Shown here piece after piece: positions 1 through 7,166 of a stretch of 16,435 nucleotides of DNA. Each line of letters opens with the position of its first letter. Position 1 is the first letter of the stretch. Source of the DNA: Clostridia bacterium (lineage in GTDB: Bacteria; Bacillota; Clostridia; Oscillospirales; CAG-272); NCBI GenBank assembly GCA_024404655.1, contig JAKSPR010000019.1, positions 1-16,435 of the forward strand. The letters are read 5' to 3'. The position numbers were made by a program, and so were the translations under genes. Below the pieces are notes generated by a model. It was not told the DNA's origin and did not search any database. It saw only the letters and a program-made list of their open reading frames with translations.

Positions 1-1711
1 CCTTCGCTGCCAGAGGCGCGATCTCGTCCTTGTGCTGCTGATAGAGGTTGTGGAAGACTTCTCTTGCGGCCATAGCTTCATCGCTGACGGAGATGGCGGT
101 ACCGGTGGCGTCGATGATGACATCCTCGGGATAGCCCATCTTGCGCATTTCGGCCTTGGCAAGGAATTCGGGGTTGCCGCCCAGCATGATATCCGTACCG
201 CGTCCTGCCATGTTGGTGGAAATGGTGACGGAGCCCAGCTTACCGGCCTGTGCGACGATCTCCGCTTCCTGTTCATGATACTTTGCGTTCAGGACGGTGT
301 GCGGGATGCCCTGCTTTTTCAGAAGACCGGACAGATATTCGGACTTCTCGACGGAGACAGTACCGACCAGGACCGGCTGCTGCTTGTCGTGACATTCCTT
401 GATCTGCTTGATGATGGCGGTGTATTCGCCCTTCTCGTTCTTATAGGCCGCAGCGGGATGGTCGATACGGATCATCGGCTTATTGGTCGGGATGACAACA
501 ACGTCGATGTTGTAGATTTCTCTGAATTCTTCTTCCTCGGTCAGTGCGGTACCGGTCATACCGGACAGCTTCTTATAGAGACGGAAGAAGTTCTGGAAAG
601 TGACGGTTGCGAGGGTCTTGGATTCGTGCTGGATCTTGACGTGTTCCTTTGCCTCGATGGCCTGATGCAGACCGTCGGAGAACCGTCTGCCGGGCATCAG
701 TCGGCCTGTGAAGGAGTCGACGATGACGACCTGCCCGTCCTTGACGATATAGTCATCGTCGAGGTGCATACAGCCGTGCGCATGGAGCGCCTGATTGATG
801 TGATGGGAAATGGTGGCATTCTTGGAATCGGACAGGTTTTCCAGATGGAAATAGGATTCTGCCTTTCTGACACCGTTTGCGGTGAGGACTGCGGTCTTGG
901 CCTTTTCATCGACCAGATAGTCTTCCTCGATTTCCTCCATATCGTCCTTGTCGTCCATTTCCTTGACCTTGTAGCAGGTCAGGGTCTTGACAAAGCGGTC
1001 GGCGAGGTCGTAAAGCATGGTGGACTTTTCGCCCTGACCGGAGATGATCAGCGGAGTACGCGCTTCATCAATGAGGATGGAGTCCACTTCATCGACGATG
1101 GCGAAGTTATGACCGCGCTGCACCATGTCCTCTTTGTAGATGACCATGTTGTCACGGAGGTAGTCGAAACCGAATTCGTTGTTGGTACCGTAGGTGATAT
1201 CGGCGTTATAAGCGTCCACCTTCTGCTGCTTGGTCATGCCGTGGACGACAAGACCCGTTTTCAGACCGAGGAACGCATAGACACGGCCCATTTCCTCAGA
1301 ACCGACGCGGGCAAGATAATCGTTGACGGTGACGACGTGCACGCCCTTGCCGGACAGTGCATTCAGGTAAGCGGGCATGGTAGCCACCAGCGTTTTACCT
1401 TCACCGGTACGCATTTCCGCGATTCGTCCCTGATGGATGACGATACCGCCGAGGATCTGTACCTGGAAGGGGCGCTTGGAAAGCACACGGTCGTCCGCTT
1501 CTCTGACGACAGCAAAGGCGTCAGGCAGGATATCGTCCAGCGTTTCTCCGTCGGCAAGACGGCGCTTGAGGATGTTCGTCTGCTTTTTCAGTTCCTCATC
1601 CGTCATCTTCTTGTATTTATCTGCAAGTGCTTCGACACGGGCAACGGTGTTCATCAGTTTCTTGACCTGACGTTCACTGTAGGTGCCGAAAATCTTATCA
1701 ATCAGTCCCAT
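1..1711 (-). CDS. secA: Protein translocase subunit SecA (5' part, cut by window edge)
   Basis: SecA is the cytosolic ATPase that pushes preproteins through the SecYEG channel. The visible 570 codons begin MGLIDKIFG and carry the first nucleotide-binding fold with Walker A MRTGEGKT (about residues 100-107), then the Walker B/DEAD-type segment DEVDSILIDEART (Asp207-Glu208), followed by the preprotein cross-linking region. The helicase motif STNMAGRGTDI lies near residue 501, inside the second nucleotide-binding fold. The reading frame leaves the window at base 1, so the helical scaffold, wing and C-terminal tail cannot be judged; SecA is usually about 800-950 residues. The start ATG at 1711 follows an AAGGAAAGG-type SD. 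yajC lies upstream on the same strand, but a terminator separates the two, so secA probably has its own promoter. The identification is very secure. Confidence 0.97.
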   Translation of the reverse strand, partial: MGLIDKIFGTYSERQVKKLMNTVARVEALADKYKKMTDEELKKQTNILKRRLADGETLDDILPDAFAVVREADDRVLSKRPFQVQILGGIVIHQGRIAEMRTGEGKTLVATMPAYLNALSGKGVHVVTVNDYLARVGSEEMGRVYAFLGLKTGLVVHGMTKQQKVDAYNADITYGTNNEFGFDYLRDNMVIYKEDMVQRGHNFAIVDEVDSILIDEARTPLIISGQGEKSTMLYDLADRFVKTLTCYKVKEMDDKDDMEEIEEDYLVDEKAKTAVLTANGVRKAESYFHLENLSDSKNATISHHINQALHAHGCMHLDDDYIVKDGQVVIVDSFTGRLMPGRRFSDGLHQAIEAKEHVKIQHESKTLATVTFQNFFRLYKKLSGMTGTALTEEEEFREIYNIDVVVIPTNKPMIRIDHPAAAYKNEKGEYTAIIKQIKECHDKQQPVLVGTVSVEKSEYLSGLLKKQGIPHTVLNAKYHEQEAEIVAQAGKLGSVTISTNMAGRGTDIMLGGNPEFLAKAEMRKMGYPEDVIIDATGTAISVSDEAMAAREVFHNLYQQHKDEIAPLAAK

Positions 1712-1801
1712 GATGTTTTTGACCTTTCCTTTCCGGAAAAAGAGCTCATTTTCACAGCCGATGAGGCCTCTGTTTTCCGATGACTATAATATTGATATTT
1801 T

Positions 1802-1830
1802 ATTATACAATATTTCCCGTCTGAAAAATA
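1802..1830 (-). promoter_or_regulatory. Candidate secA promoter
   Basis: On the minus strand a perfect TATAAT lies at 1807-1802, about 90 bases upstream of the secA start. At 17-base spacing the -35 position reads TATTTT (1830-1825), a poor match. The surrounding DNA is very AT-rich compared with the neighbouring genes. The -10 is convincing; the -35 is not, and a second TATA-like box lies closer to the gene. Confidence 0.45.
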
Positions 1831-1880
1831 CCGTTAATTGTAAACTTTTCGTGCTTTATCATTCACAAGAAGCAAAAGCG

Positions 1881-1916
1881 AAAAAAGAGATGTGAAACCG
1901 CGGTCTCACATCTCTT
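1881..1916 (-). terminator. Intrinsic terminator after yajC
   Basis: A perfect 11-bp stem (1885-1895 pairing with 1906-1916) encloses a 10-base loop. On the minus strand it is followed directly by a run of Ts (the As at 1881-1886). It lies about 20 bases after the yajC stop codon and before the secA promoter, so it should separate the two transcripts. Confidence 0.9.
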
Positions 1917-1935
1917 AAAGAACCTTTTCCGGCAA

Positions 1936-2262
1936 TCAGTCCTTGGCGTCTTCTGCTTTGACGTCAACGGAGCGGACTGCGCTCTTGAGCAGGCGGATCT
2001 TGGTCGCATCGCGGGTGGTCTCGATCACCATGGTCTCGTCCTTGATGGAGACGACCTTGCCGATGATGCCGCCGATGGTGGTGATTTCGTCACCGACCTG
2101 CAGATTGTCGCGCATATCCTGTGCTTCCTTATCCTGCTTCTTCTGGGGCTTGTACATGAAGAAATAGAACACGACGCCGAGAACGACCAGCGGGACAATG
2201 AAGGAGATCAGGCTGCCTGCAGTGGAAGGTGCTTCTGCAGCACTGAGATAAAAGTTCATCAT
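1936..2262 (-). CDS. yajC: Sec translocase accessory subunit YajC
   Basis: YajC is the small single-span membrane protein associated with the SecDF complex of the preprotein translocase. The 108-residue product has a short extracytoplasmic N-terminus, one hydrophobic helix (about residues 16-36, rich in I, V, L and F), the family motif FYFFMYKPQKKQDKE directly after it, and a cytosolic domain with LQVGDEITTIGGIIGKV and an ETTRDATKIRLLKSAV stretch. The start chosen is the first of two adjacent ATGs (2262); AAGGA at 2276-2272 lies 9 bases upstream. A longer frame from 2298 is unlikely because that SD would fall inside it. The gene has its own promoter and terminator, so it looks monocistronic. 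secA next door fits a shared role in export. Confidence 0.95.
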   Translation of the reverse strand: MMNFYLSAAEAPSTAGSLISFIVPLVVLGVVFYFFMYKPQKKQDKEAQDMRDNLQVGDEITTIGGIIGKVVSIKDETMVIETTRDATKIRLLKSAVRSVDVKAEDAKD

Positions 2263-2306
2263 TTTGTTTTTTCCTTTCCGGTTGAGCTGAATTTGCAAGT
2301 GTCTTT

Positions 2307-2335
2307 ATTATACCCGAAATTCCATGATTTGGCAA
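2307..2335 (-). promoter_or_regulatory. yajC promoter (TTGCCA-17-TATAAT)
   Basis: On the minus strand TTGCCA (2335-2330) and TATAAT (2312-2307) are separated by exactly 17 bases. Transcription would begin near base 2300, giving a leader of about 40 bases. The promoter lies in the short gap between the end of the ABC permease gene and yajC. No convincing GC-rich terminator is seen for the permease operon; only an AT-only ACAAAA/TTTTGT pairing lies just upstream, so some read-through into yajC is possible. Confidence 0.85.
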
Positions 2336-2377
2336 TACCGGAAGACAAAAAAGTTTGTAAATATTTTGTGCGCAGCC

Positions 2378-4447
2378 TTATCGTTCCGGCGCCCTGTCAT
2401 AATCCGGGGCTTTGCCGGCAAAGAACACGTACCGGACGTATCCGTAGTTATCGTATACAGCAGAGGGATCATTCTCATCGCTGTAGGAATGGTGTACAGT
2501 CGCTTCCAGGGACAGGTGGGGATCGAACATGGCATAGTCATCGACGGTATAGCCGTAAACGACGGTAAGTGCGCCCGTCTCCATCCATCTGCCGAGCTCT
2601 TCTTCCGTCACATCCCGCAGATAGTCTCCGTCACAGAACAGCTTGATGGTTTCAAACCGTCCGGACAGAAGCGACGGATCGTAAGGATTCACAACGACCG
2701 TTTCATTTCCCCATTTGCTCTCAGACTTCCGGAGCGCGGCCTCCAGCACATCCTGCATGGGTTCCGTGATCTGCAGTGCTTTATCATAGCCGTAACCGTT
2801 GTAAGCGTAAAACAGGATTGCGCCGATGCTGCGTTTTTCAAGGACGGATGCGCCGTTTGTGCGTACAGCGTCCTCGTAGATATCAAGGAGCTCCAGCGCC
2901 GCCTTTACGCTCACAGAACGGTAGTCCTGAACATTGCCGTCCGGATAGTCAAAGCCGGGAACGGTGCTGTACAAGACGGAAAGATTGACCGAGGCATGCG
3001 GGTCATCGCGATAAACGGCTTCCAGCGGCGTCCGCATCTGTTCCACCAGCATGGACGGGTAATCCGCATCCGCACGGACGGCATCCATCAGCGCCTTATA
3101 GTCCGATTCGGAGGTGATTCTGACGCTCTTTGCCACGGGAATACCGAAGCGGGTATGCCAGATGACATAGAGATATCGGGAGTAGCCGTCATAAGGTTTA
3201 TCGTCATAGTAATCATCGGCATAGGCGTTCTTTACAACGGTATCGAACAGCCGGATGAGATCGGGATTGTGCAAAGTACAGTAATCCTCGATCTCCACCG
3301 ATTCCGTCATGGAAGGCGAGGGGATGCGGGTATTCATCCGGAAGATATCCAGCGGGAACAGTCCCAGAACGATCAGGACACAAGCCAGCGCGATGAGCAT
3401 CCCGCGCTTTGCGTGGAACATCATCTTCGGGGTTTTGAAAAAGACCGTATTGCAGAGCATCCAGCCAAGAATCGTAAAGCTGACTGCACCGAACAGCATC
3501 CAGAAATAGCCGCCGCCCGCCACTGCCTGGAACAAAAGACTGCCCAGCAGCGCTGCCGCCGTCATGCAGAAATACTTGACAACGGCTCTGACCTTCGGAT
3601 AGACGAAGGGACTTTCCGCGTTTTCGCCGCGCCGGAACATGACGGAAAGAATGGCGATGACGAGGTACACAAGTCCGATGCCGACGTTCAGAAGCAGAAA
3701 ACCGAAGCTCAGATACCGCCCGACACGGGACCAGATCCGCACGATACCGGAAAGATTCTCAAAGAACGACAGACGGATATAATAACTGTCATAGAAGTGA
3801 GGACGGAATTCTCCGAAGAGCCAGTTGAAGAGTGCATAGAACAGCGGCAGGATCCCGCTGAAAAAGAGGAACATGCAGAAGCTCATCACATGGGTTCCGC
3901 ATACCGCACAGGCGCAGAGGGTCACGGAGAAGAAGTAGAAGAACAGGCACAGAAAGACGCCTGCCGCCTTGGCATAATCGCCCATGATGAGCCCGAACAG
4001 CGGACGCAGTCTGCCGGAAGCCAGCGACACCACCATCAGAATCAGTGCCGAGGGAATCCATGCGAGCATGGCGCAGGTCACCCCTGCCGCACCGCGGGTC
4101 AGAAAATATGCCTGACGGCTGACGGGCAGAGAAAACACATAGTCCACACTGCGCTTATTGAACAGATAGCCGCAGGCCGTCAGAGCTGAAAAGATTCCGG
4201 CGCCGGTGGCAAAGATTGTGGGGATGGGGTTGGAATAATTCATGAACTCTTCCACATAGTGCGCAACCGATTCGGGGTGTACGTTGCCGGATGCGATCAT
4301 CAGCGCAACGGGATAAGCGAAAAACAGGATGATGGCGTATAAAAGTCCCACTGCCCAGCCGCGTTTCAGTTCCGCCGCAAAGAGCCGGGAGGAGAACCAT
4401 CCGCCGGAAGTACGGGCGGTCTTAACCGATGAAACCGTCGAAGTCAT
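2378..4447 (-). CDS. ABC-2 type transporter permease with large extracytoplasmic C-terminal domain
   Basis: This is the membrane subunit partnering the ABC ATPase encoded immediately upstream. Of 689 residues, the first 375 or so hold about nine hydrophobic segments (the first contains LLYAIILFFAYPVALMIA). A cytosolic loop after the second, RSVDYVFSLPVSRQAYF, resembles the coupling segment of ABC-2 permeases. The remaining 310 residues are soluble, rich in Tyr and Asp, and probably face outward. The start at 4447 lies inside the end of the ATPase gene (26-base overlap) and has GGAGG 9 bases upstream; an in-frame ATG at 4468 lacks such a site. Size and context recall the long permeases found beside YtrA-type regulators (DUF6449-like, from memory). 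The substrate is unknown; cell-envelope stress or antimicrobial peptide export is only a guess from the family. Confidence 0.8.
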   Translation of the reverse strand: MTSTVSSVKTARTSGGWFSSRLFAAELKRGWAVGLLYAIILFFAYPVALMIASGNVHPESVAHYVEEFMNYSNPIPTIFATGAGIFSALTACGYLFNKRSVDYVFSLPVSRQAYFLTRGAAGVTCAMLAWIPSALILMVVSLASGRLRPLFGLIMGDYAKAAGVFLCLFFYFFSVTLCACAVCGTHVMSFCMFLFFSGILPLFYALFNWLFGEFRPHFYDSYYIRLSFFENLSGIVRIWSRVGRYLSFGFLLLNVGIGLVYLVIAILSVMFRRGENAESPFVYPKVRAVVKYFCMTAAALLGSLLFQAVAGGGYFWMLFGAVSFTILGWMLCNTVFFKTPKMMFHAKRGMLIALACVLIVLGLFPLDIFRMNTRIPSPSMTESVEIEDYCTLHNPDLIRLFDTVVKNAYADDYYDDKPYDGYSRYLYVIWHTRFGIPVAKSVRITSESDYKALMDAVRADADYPSMLVEQMRTPLEAVYRDDPHASVNLSVLYSTVPGFDYPDGNVQDYRSVSVKAALELLDIYEDAVRTNGASVLEKRSIGAILFYAYNGYGYDKALQITEPMQDVLEAALRKSESKWGNETVVVNPYDPSLLSGRFETIKLFCDGDYLRDVTEEELGRWMETGALTVVYGYTVDDYAMFDPHLSLEATVHHSYSDENDPSAVYDNYGYVRYVFFAGKAPDYDRAPER

Positions 4448-5387
4448 AGCCTTTTTCCTCCATTTCACAGATAAAGATTTCTTCCAGGGTCAGCGGGACA
4501 AGCTCATAGAATACGGGATTCAGTGCTTCCGCCGTCCCGGTCACGGCCTCATAGCTGCCGCGGACCACCAGATTGAACACGCTGCCGCTGCGCTTGGTAC
4601 TGACCACGGGCAGGTCGCCGAAGTGTCCGGCGTAAACATTTTCCGCCTCCGGTGTGCCGTTTGTGAGAACCAGCTGCACCTTATGGATGTTGCTTTTCAG
4701 TTCATCCACTTCCCGGTCAAAGAGGATACCGCCCTTGTGGAGCAGACCGATGTGGTCGCAGATATCCTCAAGTTCCCGCATATTGTGGGACGCGATGATC
4801 GGGGTCAGATTGCCGTCTGCCACTTCTTCCGCAAACAGCCGCTTGACGAACTGCCGCATGACGGGGTCAAGGCCGTCAAAGGTCTCGTCGCACAGAAGAT
4901 ATTTCGGACAGCAGGAAAGAGCCAGCAGGACCGACGCCTGCTTGCGCATGCCTTTGGAGAAGGTATTGATCCGGCGGTCCGCTTCCAGATTGAAAATATG
5001 ACGCAGGCGGTCGTATTTTTCATCGGACCAGTGATCATAGACGCGGCGGTAATAGTCCGCCATATCCGCGATGGTGCCGTGGGGGAAGAAAAACTGATCA
5101 TCGGAAAGATAGACGATCTCCTGTTTGAGTGCGGTGTTTTCATAGACCTCCCGTCCTGCGTAGGTCACCCCGCCGCTGTCCGGCAGAAGGATTCCCGCCA
5201 TGACGCGGAGCAGCGTCGATTTTCCCGCGCCGTTGGAGCCGATGAGACCGAAAATGGAGCCCTGTCTGATCTCCGCCGTCACGCTGTCAAGGGACTTCAC
5301 GCAGTCACGGGTCCCCACGCTGCCGAAGGTCTTGGATACGTTTGTGATCCTGATGGATGTATCGTTTATGGGAAGTGTCTGATTCAT
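4422..5387 (-). CDS. ABC transporter ATP-binding protein (YtrB-like)
   Basis: This is the ATPase subunit that energises the adjacent permease. The 321-residue product contains Walker A GSNGAGKST (about residues 50-58), a Q-loop region YLSDDQFFF that departs from the usual pattern, the signature-like TFSKGMRKQ, Walker B YLLCDETFDGLDP (Asp167, Glu168) and the H-loop ASHNM (His201). A C-terminal extension of about 100 residues follows the nucleotide-binding fold. Two starts compete. ATG 5396 overlaps the regulator's TGA as ATGA but sits only 1 base from AGGAGG (5403-5398). ATG 5387 sits 10 bases from the same site and is preferred, although translational coupling could favour the former. The regulator lies upstream and the permease overlaps downstream, so the three are one operon. 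Confidence 0.9.
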   Translation of the reverse strand: MNQTLPINDTSIRITNVSKTFGSVGTRDCVKSLDSVTAEIRQGSIFGLIGSNGAGKSTLLRVMAGILLPDSGGVTYAGREVYENTALKQEIVYLSDDQFFFPHGTIADMADYYRRVYDHWSDEKYDRLRHIFNLEADRRINTFSKGMRKQASVLLALSCCPKYLLCDETFDGLDPVMRQFVKRLFAEEVADGNLTPIIASHNMRELEDICDHIGLLHKGGILFDREVDELKSNIHKVQLVLTNGTPEAENVYAGHFGDLPVVSTKRSGSVFNLVVRGSYEAVTGTAEALNPVFYELVPLTLEEIFICEMEEKGYDFDGFIG

Positions 5388-5392
5388 AGGAT

Positions 5393-5782
5393 TCATTCCT
5401 CCTTTTCCACGTTCTGTGCATGATGATAAACATCGTCGATGAGTGTGATGAGTGCTTCGCGTGTGAGGCCGGCTTTCTTTGCCGCCTGCAGCTGTGTGCG
5501 GAGAAGTTCTCCCACCCGGCGCTGCTCCTGCTCCGTGATGCCCCGGATATCACCGGAGATGAAATTTCCCCTGCCGGGCAGGGAATAAATGACGTGCTGG
5601 CGTTCCAGCTCCTGATAGGCTTTCTGTATGGTATTGGGGTTGATCGCAAGCTCCGCCGCAAGCTGTCTGACGGACGGCAGATGTTCGTCGGGCTGCAGGA
5701 TCCCCTGTACTGCCAGTGTCCGGATATTGTCGATCAGCTGTTCATAGATCGGTTTCCGGTCCCGCATATCCACTGTGATCAT
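5393..5782 (-). CDS. GntR-family transcriptional regulator, YtrA subfamily
   Basis: This is a DNA-binding repressor, probably of its own operon. The 129-residue length is that of the YtrA subfamily: an N-terminal winged helix-turn-helix (about residues 11-78) containing PIYEQLIDNIR, LPSVRQLAAELAINPNTIQKAYQ and the wing LPGRGNF, then a short two-helix dimerisation tail instead of a large effector domain. The ATG at 5782 has GGAGG 12 bases upstream, slightly long spacing. It is the first gene of a three-gene operon with an ABC ATPase and permease, the classic ytr arrangement. A perfect inverted repeat just after the promoter -10 is the likely binding site. In known ytr systems such operons respond to cell-wall antibiotics; whether that holds here is not shown by the sequence. 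Confidence 0.93.
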   Translation of the reverse strand: MITVDMRDRKPIYEQLIDNIRTLAVQGILQPDEHLPSVRQLAAELAINPNTIQKAYQELERQHVIYSLPGRGNFISGDIRGITEQEQRRVGELLRTQLQAAKKAGLTREALITLIDDVYHHAQNVEKEE

Positions 5783-5814
5783 CAGGTTCGGGTCCCTCCT
5801 CTGTAGCGTTTTAT

Positions 5815-5837
5815 CTGTACTATTTGTGTTAGTACAG
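5815..5837. promoter_or_regulatory. Probable operator of the GntR regulator (8-7-8 inverted repeat)
   Basis: CTGTACTA (5815-5822) and TAGTACAG (5830-5837) form a perfect 8-bp inverted repeat around a 7-base spacer. On the minus strand it begins 4 bases after the -10 box, so it covers the transcription start: a textbook repressor position. The GTAC-centred dyad resembles sites I recall for YtrA-type regulators. Confidence 0.85.
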
Positions 5838-5841
5838 TTGA

Positions 5842-5870
5842 ATTATAGCACCCGTCAAAGGGAATGTCAA
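5842..5870 (-). promoter_or_regulatory. Promoter of the GntR-ABC operon (TTGACA-17-TATAAT)
   Basis: On the minus strand, perfect consensus TTGACA (5870-5865) and TATAAT (5847-5842) are separated by 17 bases. Such a strong promoter with an operator across its start implies an operon kept silent until an inducing signal arrives. Confidence 0.93.
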
Positions 5871-6091
5871 GAGGATGGGATAAATTTCCGATTTTGTTTA
5901 CAATTCTGACATAAACCATCCGGCATGGGCATAAGGTGGAACAGCAGAAGCCGGAGTCTGTGCACAGGGGATGGTTTTGTGCAGAATGATATCCGTGTCC
6001 CCGCGCCCCATGACCGGCTGCGGTAGTCATAACAGAGAAAAAACGATCCGTCTGCAGCGGACCGATCAACCGGACAAAAAGGAGGATTTTC
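5871..6091. other. Intergenic region between divergent genes, no clear promoter for the plus-strand gene
   Basis: Beyond the GntR promoter this stretch holds no credible coding frame. I looked for a plus-strand promoter for the small membrane protein at 6092 and found none with both boxes; the best pair (CTGACA and CATAAG, 5907-5936 region, 18 apart) is weak. A perfect 10-bp palindrome CTGTGCACAG lies at 5958-5967, and an imperfect hairpin lies at about 6046-6068, in what would be the leader just upstream of the SD. Neither can be assigned a role. Confidence 0.4.
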
Positions 6092-6556
6092 ATGGAAACG
6101 AAAAGAGCAAAAACAAAATCTCATCCCGCGCCGCGGCGGGAAAATGAACGCGAAGGTACTGCGGTACCGTTCTGCCTTGCAGTTCTGCGGGCGGCAGGGA
6201 CGGCGGTGCTTTTCGGTGTGCTTATATCGGCGGCGCTGTGCGCCGGGTGCATGCTGACGCCGGATCCTGGAGCCTATCCCGGCTTTGCGGGACCGGGGGT
6301 GATGCTGCTGTCCGCCCTTGTCTGCGGGATGACGGCGGCTCACCTGACCGGAAGCGGCGGACTTGCCTCCGGCGGAGCGGCAGGAGCGATCTTTTCTGCG
6401 CTGTTATGGGGGCTTTCCCTGTGTCTGCCCGGTACTTCCGGAAAGGAACTTGTTTCTTCCCTGCTTCTGACGTTCTGCTGCATTGCACTGTCCGCCCTCG
6501 GCGGGTACATCATGACCCACAGGAAACCGAAAAAGCGGAAACTGCACAGGTCATGA
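6092..6556 (+). CDS. Small membrane protein, TIGR04086/YrzE-like
   Basis: This is an integral membrane protein of unknown function. The 154 residues comprise a charged N-terminal tail (1-24, Lys/Arg/Glu-rich), four hydrophobic helices (about 27-50, 66-88, 92-113 and 120-141) with small-residue-rich faces such as GGLASGGAAGAIFSALLWG, and a short strongly basic C-terminus (KPKKRKLHRS). Size, the four-helix layout and the glycine-rich middle helices resemble the TIGR04086 family common in Bacilli and Clostridia; this is pattern-based, not verified by a search. The ATG at 6092 has an AAGGAGG SD about 7 bases upstream. It stands alone on the plus strand, divergent from the GntR operon and convergent with the ArsC-like gene. 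Its stop codon falls inside the first copy of a short repeat. Confidence 0.75.
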   Translation: METKRAKTKSHPAPRRENEREGTAVPFCLAVLRAAGTAVLFGVLISAALCAGCMLTPDPGAYPGFAGPGVMLLSALVCGMTAAHLTGSGGLASGGAAGAIFSALLWGLSLCLPGTSGKELVSSLLLTFCCIALSALGGYIMTHRKPKKRKLHRS

Positions 6557-6614
6557 AAAAATGATAGTTGCACAGGACATGAAAAAAGGTCAGCCGTTTA
6601 AGGACATGAAAAAA
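6543..6614. repeat. Three imperfect tandem copies of a 26-27 bp unit
   Basis: GGWCATGAAAAAA occurs at 6549-6561, 6575-6587 and 6602-6614, at spacings of 26 and 27 bases. The first two copies share a longer core beginning TGCACAGG. Copy 1 contains the stop codon of the small membrane protein gene; copy 3 supplies the T-run of the ArsC-like gene's terminator on the other strand. This looks like local tandem duplication that has diverged. Confidence 0.8.
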
Positions 6615-6654
6615 CGGCAGCACGCATCCTGTCAAAGCAAGATGCTGTGCTGCC
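6609..6654 (-). terminator. Intrinsic terminator of the ArsC-like gene, overlapping its coding end
   Basis: On the minus strand GGCAGCAC (6654-6647), a one-base bulge and GCATC pair with GATGC and GTGCTGCC (6628-6616) across a 12-base loop, then one G and six Ts (6614-6609). The 5' arm encodes the last residues of the ArsC-like protein (the QHSI part of its C-terminus) and the stop codon sits in the loop. Confidence 0.88.
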
Positions 6655-6979
6655 ATGTTTTCCAGACATCCGGCTGATAGCCGACCGTCGCCAGACGGCC
6701 GTTTCTCACAACGGGTGTCTTTACATAGCCGGGGTTTTCAAGAAGTTTTTCCGTGATCGCGTCGGGCAGGAGATATTTCACATCGCAGTAGTTTTTGTTC
6801 TCTTTGTCAAGAAGTCCGTCAAGACCGCCGACGGCCTGCAGAACGGAGGTCAGCTCACCTTTGGAGAATCCCTTTTCTTTTAGGTCGATGAACTGGAACC
6901 GGATGCCGCGTTCCTTGAAATAGCGCTGTGCTTTCTTGGTATCAAAGCATTTGTTGGTACCGAAAATCTGAATATTCAC
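6632..6979 (-). CDS. ArsC/Spx-family thioredoxin-fold protein
   Basis: The 115-residue protein matches the ArsC/YffB/Spx family: an N-terminal strand, then Cys11 in CFDTKKAQRYFKERGI, a central helical stretch (LLDKENKNYC), and the conserved TPVVRNG segment with the likely cis-proline, followed by VGYQPDVWKTW. The usual CxxC of Spx or thioredoxins is absent; the motif is CFDT, with one candidate redox cysteine (Cys11) and another at about residue 65. True arsenate reduction is therefore unproven; a thiol oxidoreductase or regulator role is equally possible. The start is GTG at 6979, with AGG about 8 bases upstream; I found no in-frame ATG nearby. It follows bioY on the same strand after 164 bases and could be reached by read-through. 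Confidence 0.85.
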   Translation of the reverse strand: MNIQIFGTNKCFDTKKAQRYFKERGIRFQFIDLKEKGFSKGELTSVLQAVGGLDGLLDKENKNYCDVKYLLPDAITEKLLENPGYVKTPVVRNGRLATVGYQPDVWKTWQHSILL

Positions 6980-7031
6980 AGGATCAACCTGCCTTTCTGG
7001 ATCAGCTTATTTGCGAAGGGAGAATATTGCC

Positions 7032-7166
7032 GTGCTGCCATGGATCAGAACATTTGCCGAAAAGGAACCGCTTCTCTGCGCCGAACTTGCCGTACTGTTA
7101 TCCGCTGTCCTTTTTGCTGTCCTCTGGACGTTATTCCGGGTCGTTATTTCTGCACCCGGAGGCTGA
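7032..7166 (+). CDS. Possible small hydrophobic protein (44 residues)
   Basis: A frame starting GTG at 7032 with AGGGAG 9 bases upstream encodes a short peptide with one strongly hydrophobic segment (LAVLLSAVLFAVLW) between charged flanks and Arg after it, like a single-pass membrane peptide. It fills most of the gap between bioY and the ArsC-like gene on the opposite strand and overlaps the last 23 bases of bioY. I do not recognise it and see no promoter, so it may be chance. Confidence 0.22.
   Translation: MLPWIRTFAEKEPLLCAELAVLLSAVLFAVLWTLFRVVISAPGG

Noticed and set aside
32..1783. Long plus-strand open frame (583 codons) opposite secA
   Set aside because: It is a mirror of the secA codons. 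The translation is biased towards D, G, V, F and L with no domain, and secA motifs on the minus strand are unmistakable.
2324..4189. Long plus-strand open frame opposite the ABC permease
   Set aside because: The reverse of hydrophobic codons yields a charged, His/Gln-rich translation with no recognisable family; the minus strand has a coherent multi-span permease with an SD.
5842..5856. TTGACG only 5 bases from the GntR -10 as a -35 box
   Set aside because: The spacing is impossible for a sigma-A promoter; the perfect TTGACA further upstream at 17 bases is the real one.
6543..6614. CRISPR-like repeat cluster
   Set aside because: The shared unit is only 13-19 bases and the intervening bases 13-14, with no leader or cas genes; tandem duplication explains it better.
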